6,878 nucleotides of DNA. It comes from DASQDN01 sp035630195. Lineage in GTDB: Bacteria; Acidobacteriota; Terriglobia; Bryobacterales; Bryobacteraceae. Each line of letters begins with the position of its first letter. The stretch's first letter is position 1. Below are positions 1-6,229 of this stretch, in pieces. The DNA is taken from NCBI GenBank assembly GCA_035630195.1, contig DASQLD010000270.1:1-6878 (forward strand), read 5' to 3'. The notes under the pieces were generated by a model, which saw nothing but the letters and a program-made list of their open reading frames with translations, did not search any database and was not told the origin of the DNA. The position numbers were made by a program, and so were the translations under genes.

Positions 1-642
1 CGGCTGGTCGCGAACCACAGTCCCGAGCCTTTCAGCAACGTCGCGCTGAGTCTCGCAGAGGACATGATCGTTCCTGCCGGATTGTGGGTCATCTTTGAGC
101 ATCCCGAGATTTCGATTGCGATTGTGTCTGTCTTCCTGCTCGTGTTTGTATGGCTCTCTCCGAAAATTTTTCGATTACTTCATGTCTCGTGGACAGCGTT
201 GCGGGCCTTAATCAATAAGGCGTTCGGACCCAGACCGCCGGGGCTGGATATGGAGTTGCCGCCGCAAGCACAAGGAACCGTGCGCCGCGCGTTCCATGCG
301 CTTGTTGTCCAGCCACTACCCGCCGCCTACGCCAAGAAGCTTGACGGAACAGTGTCTTTCGGTATTCACTGCGTCGCAACGAAGAGCATCCCTGGCCTCA
401 AGAACTCGACCGGCTTTCTCTGCGCCACGCCAGACGAGGTAGTTTTCATCGCACGTCGCACGTTCCGTTTAAGAGTGTTGCGATGGCCATGGAGTGAACT
501 TCAGGAAGCTAGCTTGGTGCGCGGAACCTTTCTCGATCCACTTGTTTTAAAGACCAAAGATCGCGAGTTGGGATTCGACGTTTTCAAGGTAAAGAAGCCA
601 GCCAGCGATGTCGACTTCAACGCTGCTTGGCAGTCCCAGTAG
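1..642 (+). CDS. DUF4126 family membrane protein, C-terminal part (5' end outside window)
   Basis: The frame is open from base 1, so the gene begins to the left; the ATG at 64 is internal. The first visible residues contain the HSPEPFSNVALSLAED stretch, which matches the conserved end of DUF4126 integral membrane proteins (N/H-SPEPFSN followed by SLAED, then two hydrophobic helices). Helices are visible at about residues 22-35 and 37-53 of the 213 visible residues. A proline-rich linker (about 77-90) follows, then a C-terminal region of about 115 residues. That region has alternating hydrophobic strands and the pattern TPDEVVFIARR ... VLRWPWSELQEA, which resembles a bacterial PH-like (bPH) domain. 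DUF4126 proteins that I know usually end soon after the last helix, so this extension looks like a fusion. No biochemical function is established for DUF4126. The 3' end overlaps the next gene by 35 bp. The family call is fairly sure; the PH-like call is inference. Confidence 0.8.
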   Translation, partial: RLVANHSPEPFSNVALSLAEDMIVPAGLWVIFEHPEISIAIVSVFLLVFVWLSPKIFRLLHVSWTALRALINKAFGPRPPGLDMELPPQAQGTVRRAFHALVVQPLPAAYAKKLDGTVSFGIHCVATKSIPGLKNSTGFLCATPDEVVFIARRTFRLRVLRWPWSELQEASLVRGTFLDPLVLKTKDRELGFDVFKVKKPASDVDFNAAWQSQ

Positions 643-1069
643 TGTCCGAATGCCACTGATTGCATTGCTGATTCTCCTGGGAAGTCCGGAATTCCTGGCG
701 GCTCAATCGCAGGAGACCGCCATAAGGGCGGTCCTTGACGAGCAGGTGCGAGCTTGGAATCAGGGCGACTTATCCGCCTTCGTGCGAACCTATTCAGCGG
801 AAACAGTCTTTGTCGGCAAGGAAGTGACTCGCGGCAACGCCGGGCTGCTTGAGCGTTACAAACGAAACTATCCGACGCGAGAAAAGATGGGAACGCTAAA
901 ATTCACAGATATCGAAGTGCGCCTGCTCGGCGGCGATTTCGCCTCGGCGCTAGGCCGGTTTCATCTCGAACGCGCCGCAGCAGGCGGAGGCAACGTCCAT
1001 GGGATTTTCACTCTGCTACTAAAACGTTCGGGCAAAGCCTGGACGATCATTCTCGATCACACAAGCTGA
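608..1069 (+). CDS. Secreted DUF4440 / NTF2-like (SnoaL-type fold) protein
   Basis: The 153-residue product has an export signal and then one NTF2-like domain. Residues about 15-32 are hydrophobic and end in LAAQ, a likely signal peptidase site. The domain opens with an amphipathic helix carrying the family pattern AIRAVLDEQVRAWNQGDL (39-56), followed by YSAETVFVG. It ends with GIFTLLLKRSGKAWTIILDH (132-151), close to the DUF4440 ending in which the last strand carries W-x-I-x-x-D-H. Such small cone-shaped domains bind or turn over small ligands, but no substrate can be inferred here. Start choice is open: ATG 608 overlaps the upstream gene by 35 bp and supplies Arg14 ahead of the hydrophobic core, while ATG 650 gives a shorter signal lacking a positive charge. 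Neither has a strong Shine-Dalgarno (AAGAAG at 592-597 is weak). The overlap suggests translational coupling with the DUF4126 gene. Confidence 0.85.
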   Translation: MSTSTLLGSPSSVRMPLIALLILLGSPEFLAAQSQETAIRAVLDEQVRAWNQGDLSAFVRTYSAETVFVGKEVTRGNAGLLERYKRNYPTREKMGTLKFTDIEVRLLGGDFASALGRFHLERAAAGGGNVHGIFTLLLKRSGKAWTIILDHTS

Positions 1070-1111
1070 GTTTGCGTCTTTTGCGTTGTCGATTGAACCT
1101 GTCTGCGGAGC

Positions 1112-1142
1112 TTGAGAGCCGTCGATGCTGGGAATCTCTCAA
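1112..1142. repeat. Imperfect hairpin 43 bp after the DUF4440 stop
   Basis: TTGAGAG (1112-1118) and CTCTCAA (1136-1142) are perfect 7-bp inverted arms around a 17-base loop, in which CC/GG could add two pairs after a bulge. There is no T-run behind it, so it is not a standard intrinsic terminator. It may only protect an mRNA 3' end, or be chance. Confidence 0.25.
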
Positions 1143-1774
1143 CCCTACTAACAACTCCATCAGGTCAGCGTTGATCAATGCCCAATCGTAATCAAACGCT
1201 TAGACCCCGCAAGGCAGCACTTGCCAAGATCCTTGGGGAACGGGAGCCGCCTGTTCAGAATTTCAACTTCCATACTCGGACCGAAATGGTCTGCCGGCCC
1301 TAACGGGTAGTTCCACGGGCCTGCCATATCGCCCCACAAGCGAGAGAAGCACGATCTGCCGCCCGCTTTCGTTCACAAACTTCGGGGTTGCTTATGTTCG
1401 ACGCTGACCACGAGTTAAAGGGCTGGGGCCGTGCATTGATGTCTCCCATCAGCGTACGGAAACGGTCATCCTTGTGTATTAACAAGTCGTAGCCCGGTTA
1501 CCGGAACATCTAAGTGTCGTTGTTGAAGCTACTGAGTCGCAGTCTGGATGATGTTGCAGTTCAGACGCATTACTGGTTTGGCCTTGAAGCGAGCAATCGT
1601 GCGCCTCGGAAGGTTGCGCACGAAGAAACGGGATCAGTCCACCCATCCGAAAAGCCGACCTGCGTTCCTGCAGGGCATCTTTAGGAAAATACCGCCAACG
1701 TTGAGAAAGGTGATTCCGTCTACTTATGTCGTATAAGGCCGTTATTGCGTGTGGAGCTTTCCCGAACCGCGGAT

Positions 1775-1903
1775 TCAAAGGTCGCCTTCCCACTCCTGGA
1801 GTCGCGCGAACTGCGGCACTTTGTGATGGTTGTGCGTCTGGGCCCACCGCGCGTCGCACCCAACTAACAACGCAGTCAATCCGCCGAAGGGGATCAGTCT
1901 CAT
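1775..1903 (-). CDS. Possible 42-residue lipoprotein-like small ORF or truncated gene start
   Basis: An ATG at 1903 opens a 42-codon frame that ends in TGA at 1777-1775. Residues 1-16 form a textbook lipoprotein signal: Arg2, then a hydrophobic core, then the lipobox L13-V14-G15-C16. The rest is polar and contains HNHH (24-27, with the following K) and ends in LQEWEGDL. The mature part would be only 27 residues, so this may be the 5' remnant of a larger gene cut by a stop or frameshift. The only Shine-Dalgarno candidate is AAAGG about 14 bases upstream, which is too far to be persuasive. It lies inside a zone that otherwise looks decayed. I do not recognise a family, and a chance lipobox is possible. 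Confidence 0.18.
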   Translation of the reverse strand: MRLIPFGGLTALLVGCDARWAQTHNHHKVPQFARLQEWEGDL

Positions 1904-1972
1904 GAGTGTGTAAAGAACCTTTGTCTGAATCTCTACGGTCGTCCACGAGGTGGACCACGTCAGGTAATTAGG

Positions 1973-2356
1973 TTACTTGAGAATGCCACACATCACAAAA
2001 AACACCATCGCGAGATTGTTCGACGTACGTTCCGATAATCCCTCTTTCAACACTGTAAAGCAGAGCCAGGGGTACAGCTGCAATGGCGGGTTTGACTTGT
2101 CTCGTCGCGATCGATCAAGCATCGCCTCCCTGAGTTGCTGCTGTGTGGCGACGGAACTAATGCGGACGGCCTCACATCCGGCCAGCAAGTCGCGGTTGAG
2201 TCCTTCCTTGATCTCTCGCGCAGTTCGCAGCATCACTTGGCGCGTTCGTTCCCGAGCGCCCTCGGCCGCTTCACCGCTCCACCGGTACTGTAGCCATGCC
2301 AGCACCCGAGGGAAATCAGAATCGTCGGGATCGCAAGCCAGTGTGCAACCAGCCAC
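1973..2356 (-). CDS. Hypothetical protein, doubtful, poor start
   Basis: This 127-residue frame has more protein-like composition than its neighbours: a charged helical middle (GEAAEGARERTRQV and LRTAREIKEGLNRDLL, roughly 28-58) and a hydrophobic end (YPWLCFTVL, NNLAMVFFVMCG). The plus-strand frame over the same bases is Ser/Arg-rich, as expected of an antisense shadow. The start is unconvincing: the first usable codon is GTG 2356, with GGGAG directly against it and so no proper spacing. The frame stays open a further 14 codons to a TAG near 2400 with no better start. The gene may therefore have lost its 5' end, in keeping with the decayed DNA beside it. I do not recognise the family. It lies 76 bp downstream of the DUF5655 stop on the same strand. 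Confidence 0.35.
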   Translation of the reverse strand: MAGCTLACDPDDSDFPRVLAWLQYRWSGEAAEGARERTRQVMLRTAREIKEGLNRDLLAGCEAVRISSVATQQQLREAMLDRSRRDKSNPPLQLYPWLCFTVLKEGLSERTSNNLAMVFFVMCGILK

Positions 2357-2432
2357 CTCTCCCAGCGCACGGATGAAGGTCCGTTGATACGCACACCCCT
2401 ATTGTGTCCCGACATGCTGCCGTGCGCGTGGA

Positions 2433-2888
2433 TTAGACACGCTTAGATTTCGCGGACTTGTCTCTGGCTGTGGCGGTCAATTTGTCGCTCAATTCATAGG
2501 CCTCGCGAAGCCAGTCAGTCAGCGGCGTCTCAACTTCATCCCGGTGCGTGATTCGAAGAAAATGTACGATTTTGGTTTTCGAGGTTTGTTCGATGCGCCG
2601 GACTTGGGGGGCCTTCAATGAGCGGCCCAAAAACATGCAGACTTCCAAATACTTCCGGTTCGGGCGCACGAAAAAGTAGCAGGATTTGCGCGAGAACATG
2701 ATCGATTTGTGAGAAGCGTAAATACGCTGCTCTCCGAATGACGCGGCGGTCTCGCGCAACCGATCGTACGCTTGTCGAAGATCGTCGGGAAGATCGCGTG
2801 TGAGAGCCTGCTCAGTAGTCGTCCAACAGTCATGAGCATCGCCAGGCTCGACCCACTGCTTGCAGTGGTAGCACTGATAACGATCCAT
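2433..2888 (-). CDS. DUF5655 domain protein with N-terminal CCHC zinc-binding motif
   Basis: The product has 151 residues. The first 21 hold C6-x2-C9-x9-H19-x-C21, a compact set of likely zinc ligands. Residues about 35-135 match the DUF5655 plan: a helix (LPDDLRQAYDRLRETAASFG), strands with the conserved Lys (YASHKSIMFSRK), a central FFVRPNRKYLEVCMFLG strand pair, then KTKIVHFLRITHRDEVETPL and the closing helix DWLREAYELSDK, which carries the family's D/E-V ... WLREAYE signature. The tail is basic (KSAKSKR). There is no signal peptide, so it should be cytoplasmic. DUF5655 has no settled function; the zinc motif and basic tail hint at nucleic-acid or protein binding, which is inference. The start lies 3 bp after the stop of the upstream gene and has no clear Shine-Dalgarno, so translational coupling is likely. 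If the upstream gene is truly broken, expression of this one may be affected. Confidence 0.82.
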   Translation of the reverse strand: MDRYQCYHCKQWVEPGDAHDCWTTTEQALTRDLPDDLRQAYDRLRETAASFGEQRIYASHKSIMFSRKSCYFFVRPNRKYLEVCMFLGRSLKAPQVRRIEQTSKTKIVHFLRITHRDEVETPLTDWLREAYELSDKLTATARDKSAKSKRV

Positions 2889-2891
2889 GAT

Positions 2892-4085
2892 TCATTGTAA
2901 GTATGCTAGCGGCCGTACATGGCTGTGCTCCTGAAGAACCGGCGGGTGCCCCAGCTGCAACTGAATGCGACGACCGGTCGCCCGAATGGGCTCAGTTATC
3001 CACCCTGATTTCGATTTCGAGACCAGCCTGTTTCGCCGACTCCGAATATAGATTTTGTCCCCCTTGAGCTCCAGATAATTGAACACGATATCCACCCGAC
3101 GTTGACCGTCGATAACTTCCAGACGGTTTATACGACCGTGCAACAAGGAATGATTTGCAATCGGAACTCTCGATTTGCCGAGCTCCCTTTTGAGCTTTGC
3201 TACGACAGGATCACCGATCGCCGTATAATCCGAATCGATTTCGGTCTCCAGTGCCAATTCGACAATAAAGTCATCCGGTAGCGCGATCCCGATACGGCTT
3301 GTTCCTAATGAGGACTCCAACCCAACTGGCTCGGATCCAAAGTGCAGTGACGACTCGGCGGTATACTGCCGGCAATTGTTGAACGTCCTTCGGTCTCGGT
3401 CGTGCAGCTGTTCTGGTCAGTCATTCTCAAAACTGTTCGATCCGGGAGAAGGAGTTCTCGCGACCCGATAGGCGCACGTGTGTAGTGCACGCTGCGATCG
3501 ATCGCATGGAGGTCTTGCGGAAGATCCTCGGCTGACATCACCACCTCAATGACGTCGAGTGAATTTGCGTCTACCCGAAAGTGCCCTCGATATCCAACCC
3601 TGATTTGGTCAATTGGGCGCCGTAGCCACCCACCCGCTGTATTCGAGTGTAACCCGATAGTCGTACGGTATCGTTGCGCGTCCCTCGTGGCGTTCCGGAC
3701 CTTGTCCGGTTATTACGGGCTCCGATAAGAGCAATAGTTTGGCAAGCGCCAGTACTTCACCATCGGAAACCAAGCCGGGAACCAGCCGGCTGACATCAAA
3801 CTCAGAAAGGCTCTCGCCGCCCGGCCAGCCAAAGATCTGCTTGCCCTGCGCGTATCCGACGTCAAGACGAATGCGATTCGTATCCGCTGGCTCGCCATTA
3901 ACTCCGATGCGCGACTGTTCGATCGTTTCCGTGCACACATAATCAGGCAGTTTCGTCAGATCTCGGATCACCTTCTGTTTCACAGCATCCAGCATGTCTC
4001 CTGGTCGACCGAAGATGCTGAATATGGAACACCAGCACAGCAGACGAGGCGCCGTCCAGCGCATAACCTGATCCGATTCAAACAT
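2892..4085 (-). pseudogene. Secreted hypothetical protein (Acidobacteriota-type), broken by two compensating frameshifts
   Basis: Three consecutive minus-strand frames read as one protein of about 397 codons. Segment 1 (4085 to 3609): signal-like start, then LDAVKQKV, KLPDYVCTETIEQSR, GKQIFGWPGGES and PYDYRVTLEYSGW. Segment 2, shifted +1: IRVGYRGHFRVDANSLDV, MSAEDLPQDL, ending MTDQN. Segment 3, back in the frame of segment 1: RTFNNCRQYTAESSLHFGSE, then FIVELALETEIDS, GDPVVAKLKREL, LHGRINRLEV. The order and spacing match my recollection of one secreted Solibacter-type family of unknown function, whose second half has a 'GDPV-x-A-x-L ... GRI-x-RLE' beta domain. The first shift lies about 3635-3612 (GGGTGGGTGG at 3635-3626, before TGA 3611-3609). 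The second lies about 3417-3385, because segment 3's frame has a TGA at 3419-3417. Start: ATG 4085 has GGGCGGGAG directly against it; ATG 4064 gives a cleaner signal peptide (MRWTAPRLLCW). It could instead be a sequencing artefact in an intact gene. Confidence 0.72.
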
Positions 4086-4184
4086 CTCCCGCCCGCTAGA
4101 CTACCAGATTGAAAATGGAACCACGCTATCGTCTTCGTCAATAATCGTCTTTAGGTGTGGATTAATCAATCCTGGAGGGAATAA
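4086..4184. promoter_or_regulatory. Divergent intergenic region between the broken gene and the PAP2 gene
   Basis: This 99-bp gap separates two divergent start regions and must hold promoters for both unless transcripts begin elsewhere. A TTGAAA (4109-4114) resembles a -35 box, but no -10 box stands at 16-18 bp; AT-rich stretches at 4139-4145 and 4160-4169 are possible -10 sites without good partners. I cannot assign a promoter with confidence, and no clear operator palindrome is visible. Confidence 0.3.
4174..4178 (+). promoter_or_regulatory. Shine-Dalgarno GGAGG that selects the TTG start of the PAP2 gene
   Basis: GGAGG lies 6 bases before TTG 4185, an ideal spacing. The in-frame ATG at 4200 would be 21 bases away, so the TTG is the better start. 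Confidence 0.7.
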
Positions 4185-5099
4185 TTGCGTCAACATCTTA
4201 TGCGTAGAAAGTTCCTAGCCGGTTTGTGCGTCAGCGGCCTGTTGCTCTGCGCGAGGGGCGCTCTCGGTCAAACGCCGACAACTGAGGAGAAGCCGGCGGA
4301 GCAGGCGACGGAACAACAGGAAACGGAACTCGACTTGCCGCGATCTTCTGACCCGGGTAAGCAGCCTTTCCTTCGAAACTTCGCCTACTATGAATGGCGC
4401 ATGCTGACCAGCCCGTTTCGGCGCTCCAATTACGACACGCCGACCGTGAAGAAGTACATCATTCCATTTGCGCTTATCTCGGCCACTCTGATTGCGACCG
4501 ACAAGAAAACGGCCAACTTCTTACCGAACACGGACGATCAAGCCGTGTGGAGCGGCAGAGTCTCTCAGCTTGGAGCGACTTATACTCTGGCAGGCTTCTC
4601 AGGCGGGATGTACCTTTTTGGCAAGGTCGTCGGTAATAAGCATGCGCGGGAAACCGGTTGGATATCGCTCGAAGCTCTGGCCCATACACAGCTCTTGATG
4701 TTTGGAGTGAAGCAGGCGACGAACCGGCTCCGACCCGTCGCGGATGATCCTCCCCGGGGTTTCTGGAAAGGTGGCGATGCCTTTCCCTCCGGACACGCAG
4801 CCAGCTCGTTCGCAGTCGCCACCGTGTTTGCGTACGAGTACCGGCATCACATCGCTGTGCCGGTTACGGCGTATGCGCTGGCCTCCGTCATTTCAGTCTC
4901 CCGATTGAGCGCTCGTCGACACTGGGGATCGGATATCTTCGTTGGCGGCTGTACCGGGTTCTTGATTGGACGCTACATCTATAAGCAACGTCATGATCCG
5001 AATCTGCCCGGGTCCCCCACAGGTCGAGCCGTCAACTCGCGCTTGATGCCGGAGATTGGCTTCGGGCTTTACGGCCCTACCCTTTCGTGGAAGCTCTAG
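4185..5099 (+). CDS. PAP2-family phosphatase, exported/membrane-associated
   Basis: The 304-residue product carries the full PAP2 (phosphatidic acid phosphatase type 2) catalytic set: K176-x6-R183-P184, P201-S-G-H204, and S239-R240-x5-H246-x3-D250. H204 would be the general acid and H246 the nucleophile that forms the phosphohistidine, as known for the family. Substrates are typically lipid phosphates or undecaprenyl pyrophosphate, but the exact one cannot be read from sequence. An N-terminal signal is present (basic MRR/K at 6-9, hydrophobic core to about 27, likely cut at ALG-Q29), then an acidic Thr/Glu/Gln-rich linker (30-58). Hydrophobic segments lie at about 91-104, 132-149, 160-175, 205-217, 222-238 and 251-264. 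The active site should face the periplasm. The short tail after 270 ends in an alternating, beta-like GFGLYGPTLSWKL. The TTG start is set by GGAGG at 4174-4178. It converges on the FG-GAP gene with 2 bp between the stops. Confidence 0.92.
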   Translation: MRQHLMRRKFLAGLCVSGLLLCARGALGQTPTTEEKPAEQATEQQETELDLPRSSDPGKQPFLRNFAYYEWRMLTSPFRRSNYDTPTVKKYIIPFALISATLIATDKKTANFLPNTDDQAVWSGRVSQLGATYTLAGFSGGMYLFGKVVGNKHARETGWISLEALAHTQLLMFGVKQATNRLRPVADDPPRGFWKGGDAFPSGHAASSFAVATVFAYEYRHHIAVPVTAYALASVISVSRLSARRHWGSDIFVGGCTGFLIGRYIYKQRHDPNLPGSPTGRAVNSRLMPEIGFGLYGPTLSWKL

Positions 5100-5101
5100 G
5101 G

Positions 5102-6196
5102 CTATTTGCCGACCGAATAGATCCGTATGTTATTTGTCGTCCGCCCGCCTGCGATGATTTCTCGGCGGCCATCTCCATCCAGATCGGCTGTAGCCAAGTC
5201 CTCGACGGCGACGCCATCGTCGATCATTGTTTTAACCCACTTGCCGTCGACGGGGCGATAGAGCGCCAAACCCCAAGGCTTCCCTCGCCAGCCGACGACG
5301 AGTTCATCATTGCCATCTCGGTCGAAATCGGCCCATGCGAGCGCATGAGCCTGATTCAAACCTGATTCGATAACTGTCTTCTTCCACGGCTCTTTCGCTT
5401 CCTGGTAGACGGCGACCCCTGCTCCATGCCAAGGCTCAACTGTCGCAATATGTCTCTTCCCATTCACATAGCCGACTTTGATCTCGCCGGGAGCGCCTTC
5501 GCCAATCAATCGCTTGGACCATTGACCATCCGGTGCGCGTTTCAGCGCATAAACACCTTCAGCGCTGGCTACCCAGATCTCACGCCCGACGCCGGTCAGG
5601 TTGTGTACGATATGGAGCGAGGAGTCAGCAACTTCCATCGGCCAAGGCTCTTTTAACGGATCTTTCGGTATCTTAAACACGAGGATCCGTGCCCCTGCAC
5701 CCTTTGTCCAGTCCGGAGCGCTCGTGCCTTTACCATGCAACGGAACAACAACTAACTCGACCTGATCGTCTCCATCCACGTCTATCCAGGCGATGCGATG
5801 CAGCGTCGGCTCCGTGGCGATCGAATGAACATCACCTGCCTGCGTGACCCACTGTAGAGAGCCACCCGAAGCCGTATTAGTGGACTGCCAGTCCGCTCCC
5901 AGTGCAAAGTCCAACTTCGTGTCCTTATCGATATCGAGAGGCGCTATAGCGACGTTGTCCGCTCCCGACGTCCGCTCCATCACGACATTACGCTTCCAGG
6001 TAGGATTCTCAAACCATAGGAGCTGATTGTTGCTGATTGCGACCACGTCTTGCTTACCATCGCGGTTAACGTCTGCGGTCGTTACCGCATAGACAACCTT
6101 GAGATCTGCCGCAATCTCCTGTGACTGGAATGTGATAGGTCCGGCGGCGTATAGAGGCAGGGAGAGCAGGCAAAGTGCAATGCGCAGGATTCGCAT
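5102..6196 (-). CDS. Secreted FG-GAP/VCBS repeat protein (beta-propeller-like)
   Basis: The 364-residue product starts with a signal peptide (MRILRIALCLLSLPLYAAG, likely cut near A18) and has no other membrane segment, so it should be periplasmic or extracellular. It has at least five repeats of the FG-GAP/VCBS type, each with an Asp-rich calcium-loop motif after a short hydrophobic strand: D42-V-N-R-D46-G, D88-I-D-K-D92, D139-V-D-G-D143, D290-F-D-R-D294-G, and D338-L-D-G-D342-G. Each is followed about four residues on by D or E and a hydrophobic strand (for example QDVVAI, NDELVVGW, REIIAGG). A seven-bladed propeller would fit the length, the middle blades (150-285) having degenerate loops. 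Such proteins commonly bind ligands or partners; no catalytic residues are evident. The ATG at 6196 fits the signal peptide. It diverges from the esterase-like gene across 33 bp, so a joint role is possible but unproven. Confidence 0.9.
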   Translation of the reverse strand: MRILRIALCLLSLPLYAAGPITFQSQEIAADLKVVYAVTTADVNRDGKQDVVAISNNQLLWFENPTWKRNVVMERTSGADNVAIAPLDIDKDTKLDFALGADWQSTNTASGGSLQWVTQAGDVHSIATEPTLHRIAWIDVDGDDQVELVVVPLHGKGTSAPDWTKGAGARILVFKIPKDPLKEPWPMEVADSSLHIVHNLTGVGREIWVASAEGVYALKRAPDGQWSKRLIGEGAPGEIKVGYVNGKRHIATVEPWHGAGVAVYQEAKEPWKKTVIESGLNQAHALAWADFDRDGNDELVVGWRGKPWGLALYRPVDGKWVKTMIDDGVAVEDLATADLDGDGRREIIAGGRTTNNIRIYSVGK

Positions 6197-6229
6197 GTGC
6201 TCATCATATCGGCTATCATCCGAGAAGTC
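6197..6229. promoter_or_regulatory. 33-bp divergent gap between FG-GAP and esterase genes
   Basis: Two -10-like hexamers lie in the gap: TATGAT on the minus strand (6208-6203), 6 bases before the FG-GAP ATG, and TATCAT on the plus strand (6214-6219), 10 bases before the esterase ATG. At these distances the transcripts would be leaderless or nearly so. No matching TTGACA-like -35 is clear (TGACTT at 6230-6225 on the minus strand is the best). GAGAAG at 6222-6227 is a weak Shine-Dalgarno for the esterase. Promoters may instead lie inside the opposite genes. Confidence 0.25.

Larger units (their letters stand above)
1070..1972. other. About 900 bp without a convincing gene; possibly decayed coding DNA
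   Basis: All six frames are interrupted or give low-complexity translations rich in R, S, T and H with no recognisable motif. The longest open stretch (minus, 1479-1958) starts with GTG, lacks a ribosome binding site and looks like a chance ORF. Short protein-like segments occur in different minus-strand frames: a lipoprotein signal at 1903-1855, an alternating hydrophobic segment near 1730-1690, and a segment containing GDMAGPWNYPLGP near 1330-1290. That scatter would fit an old minus-strand gene or genes with accumulated frameshifts, but I cannot name a family. No tRNA, terminator with a T-run, direct repeat or IS end was seen. Confidence 0.4.

Noticed and set aside
1300..1485. 61-residue minus-strand open frame
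   Set aside because: It has a TTG start, no hydrophobic core, no motif and no Shine-Dalgarno; neighbouring frames look equally (un)likely.
1548..1736. 62-residue plus-strand open frame rich in K/R
   Set aside because: The basic, low-complexity translation looks like an antisense shadow, with no family recognised.
1479..1958. 159-residue minus-strand open frame
   Set aside because: It has a GTG start without a ribosome binding site, composition rich in R/S/T/H, no motif, and it conflicts with the lipobox frame. It is probably a chance ORF in a non-coding or decayed zone.
1977..2387. 136-residue plus-strand open frame
   Set aside because: It is Ser/Arg/Cys-rich, as expected from antisense of the better minus-strand frame at 1973-2356.
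2233..2415. 60-residue minus-strand open frame with a hydrophobic stretch
   Set aside because: It overlaps the 1973-2356 frame, has no Shine-Dalgarno and ends in basic low-complexity sequence. It could be a frameshifted 5' end of that gene, but nothing demonstrates continuity.
3400..3640. Programmed ribosomal frameshifting to join the three segments of the broken gene
   Set aside because: Neither junction has a recognised slippery heptamer with a following stop or structure, and two opposite programmed shifts in one gene would be extraordinary.
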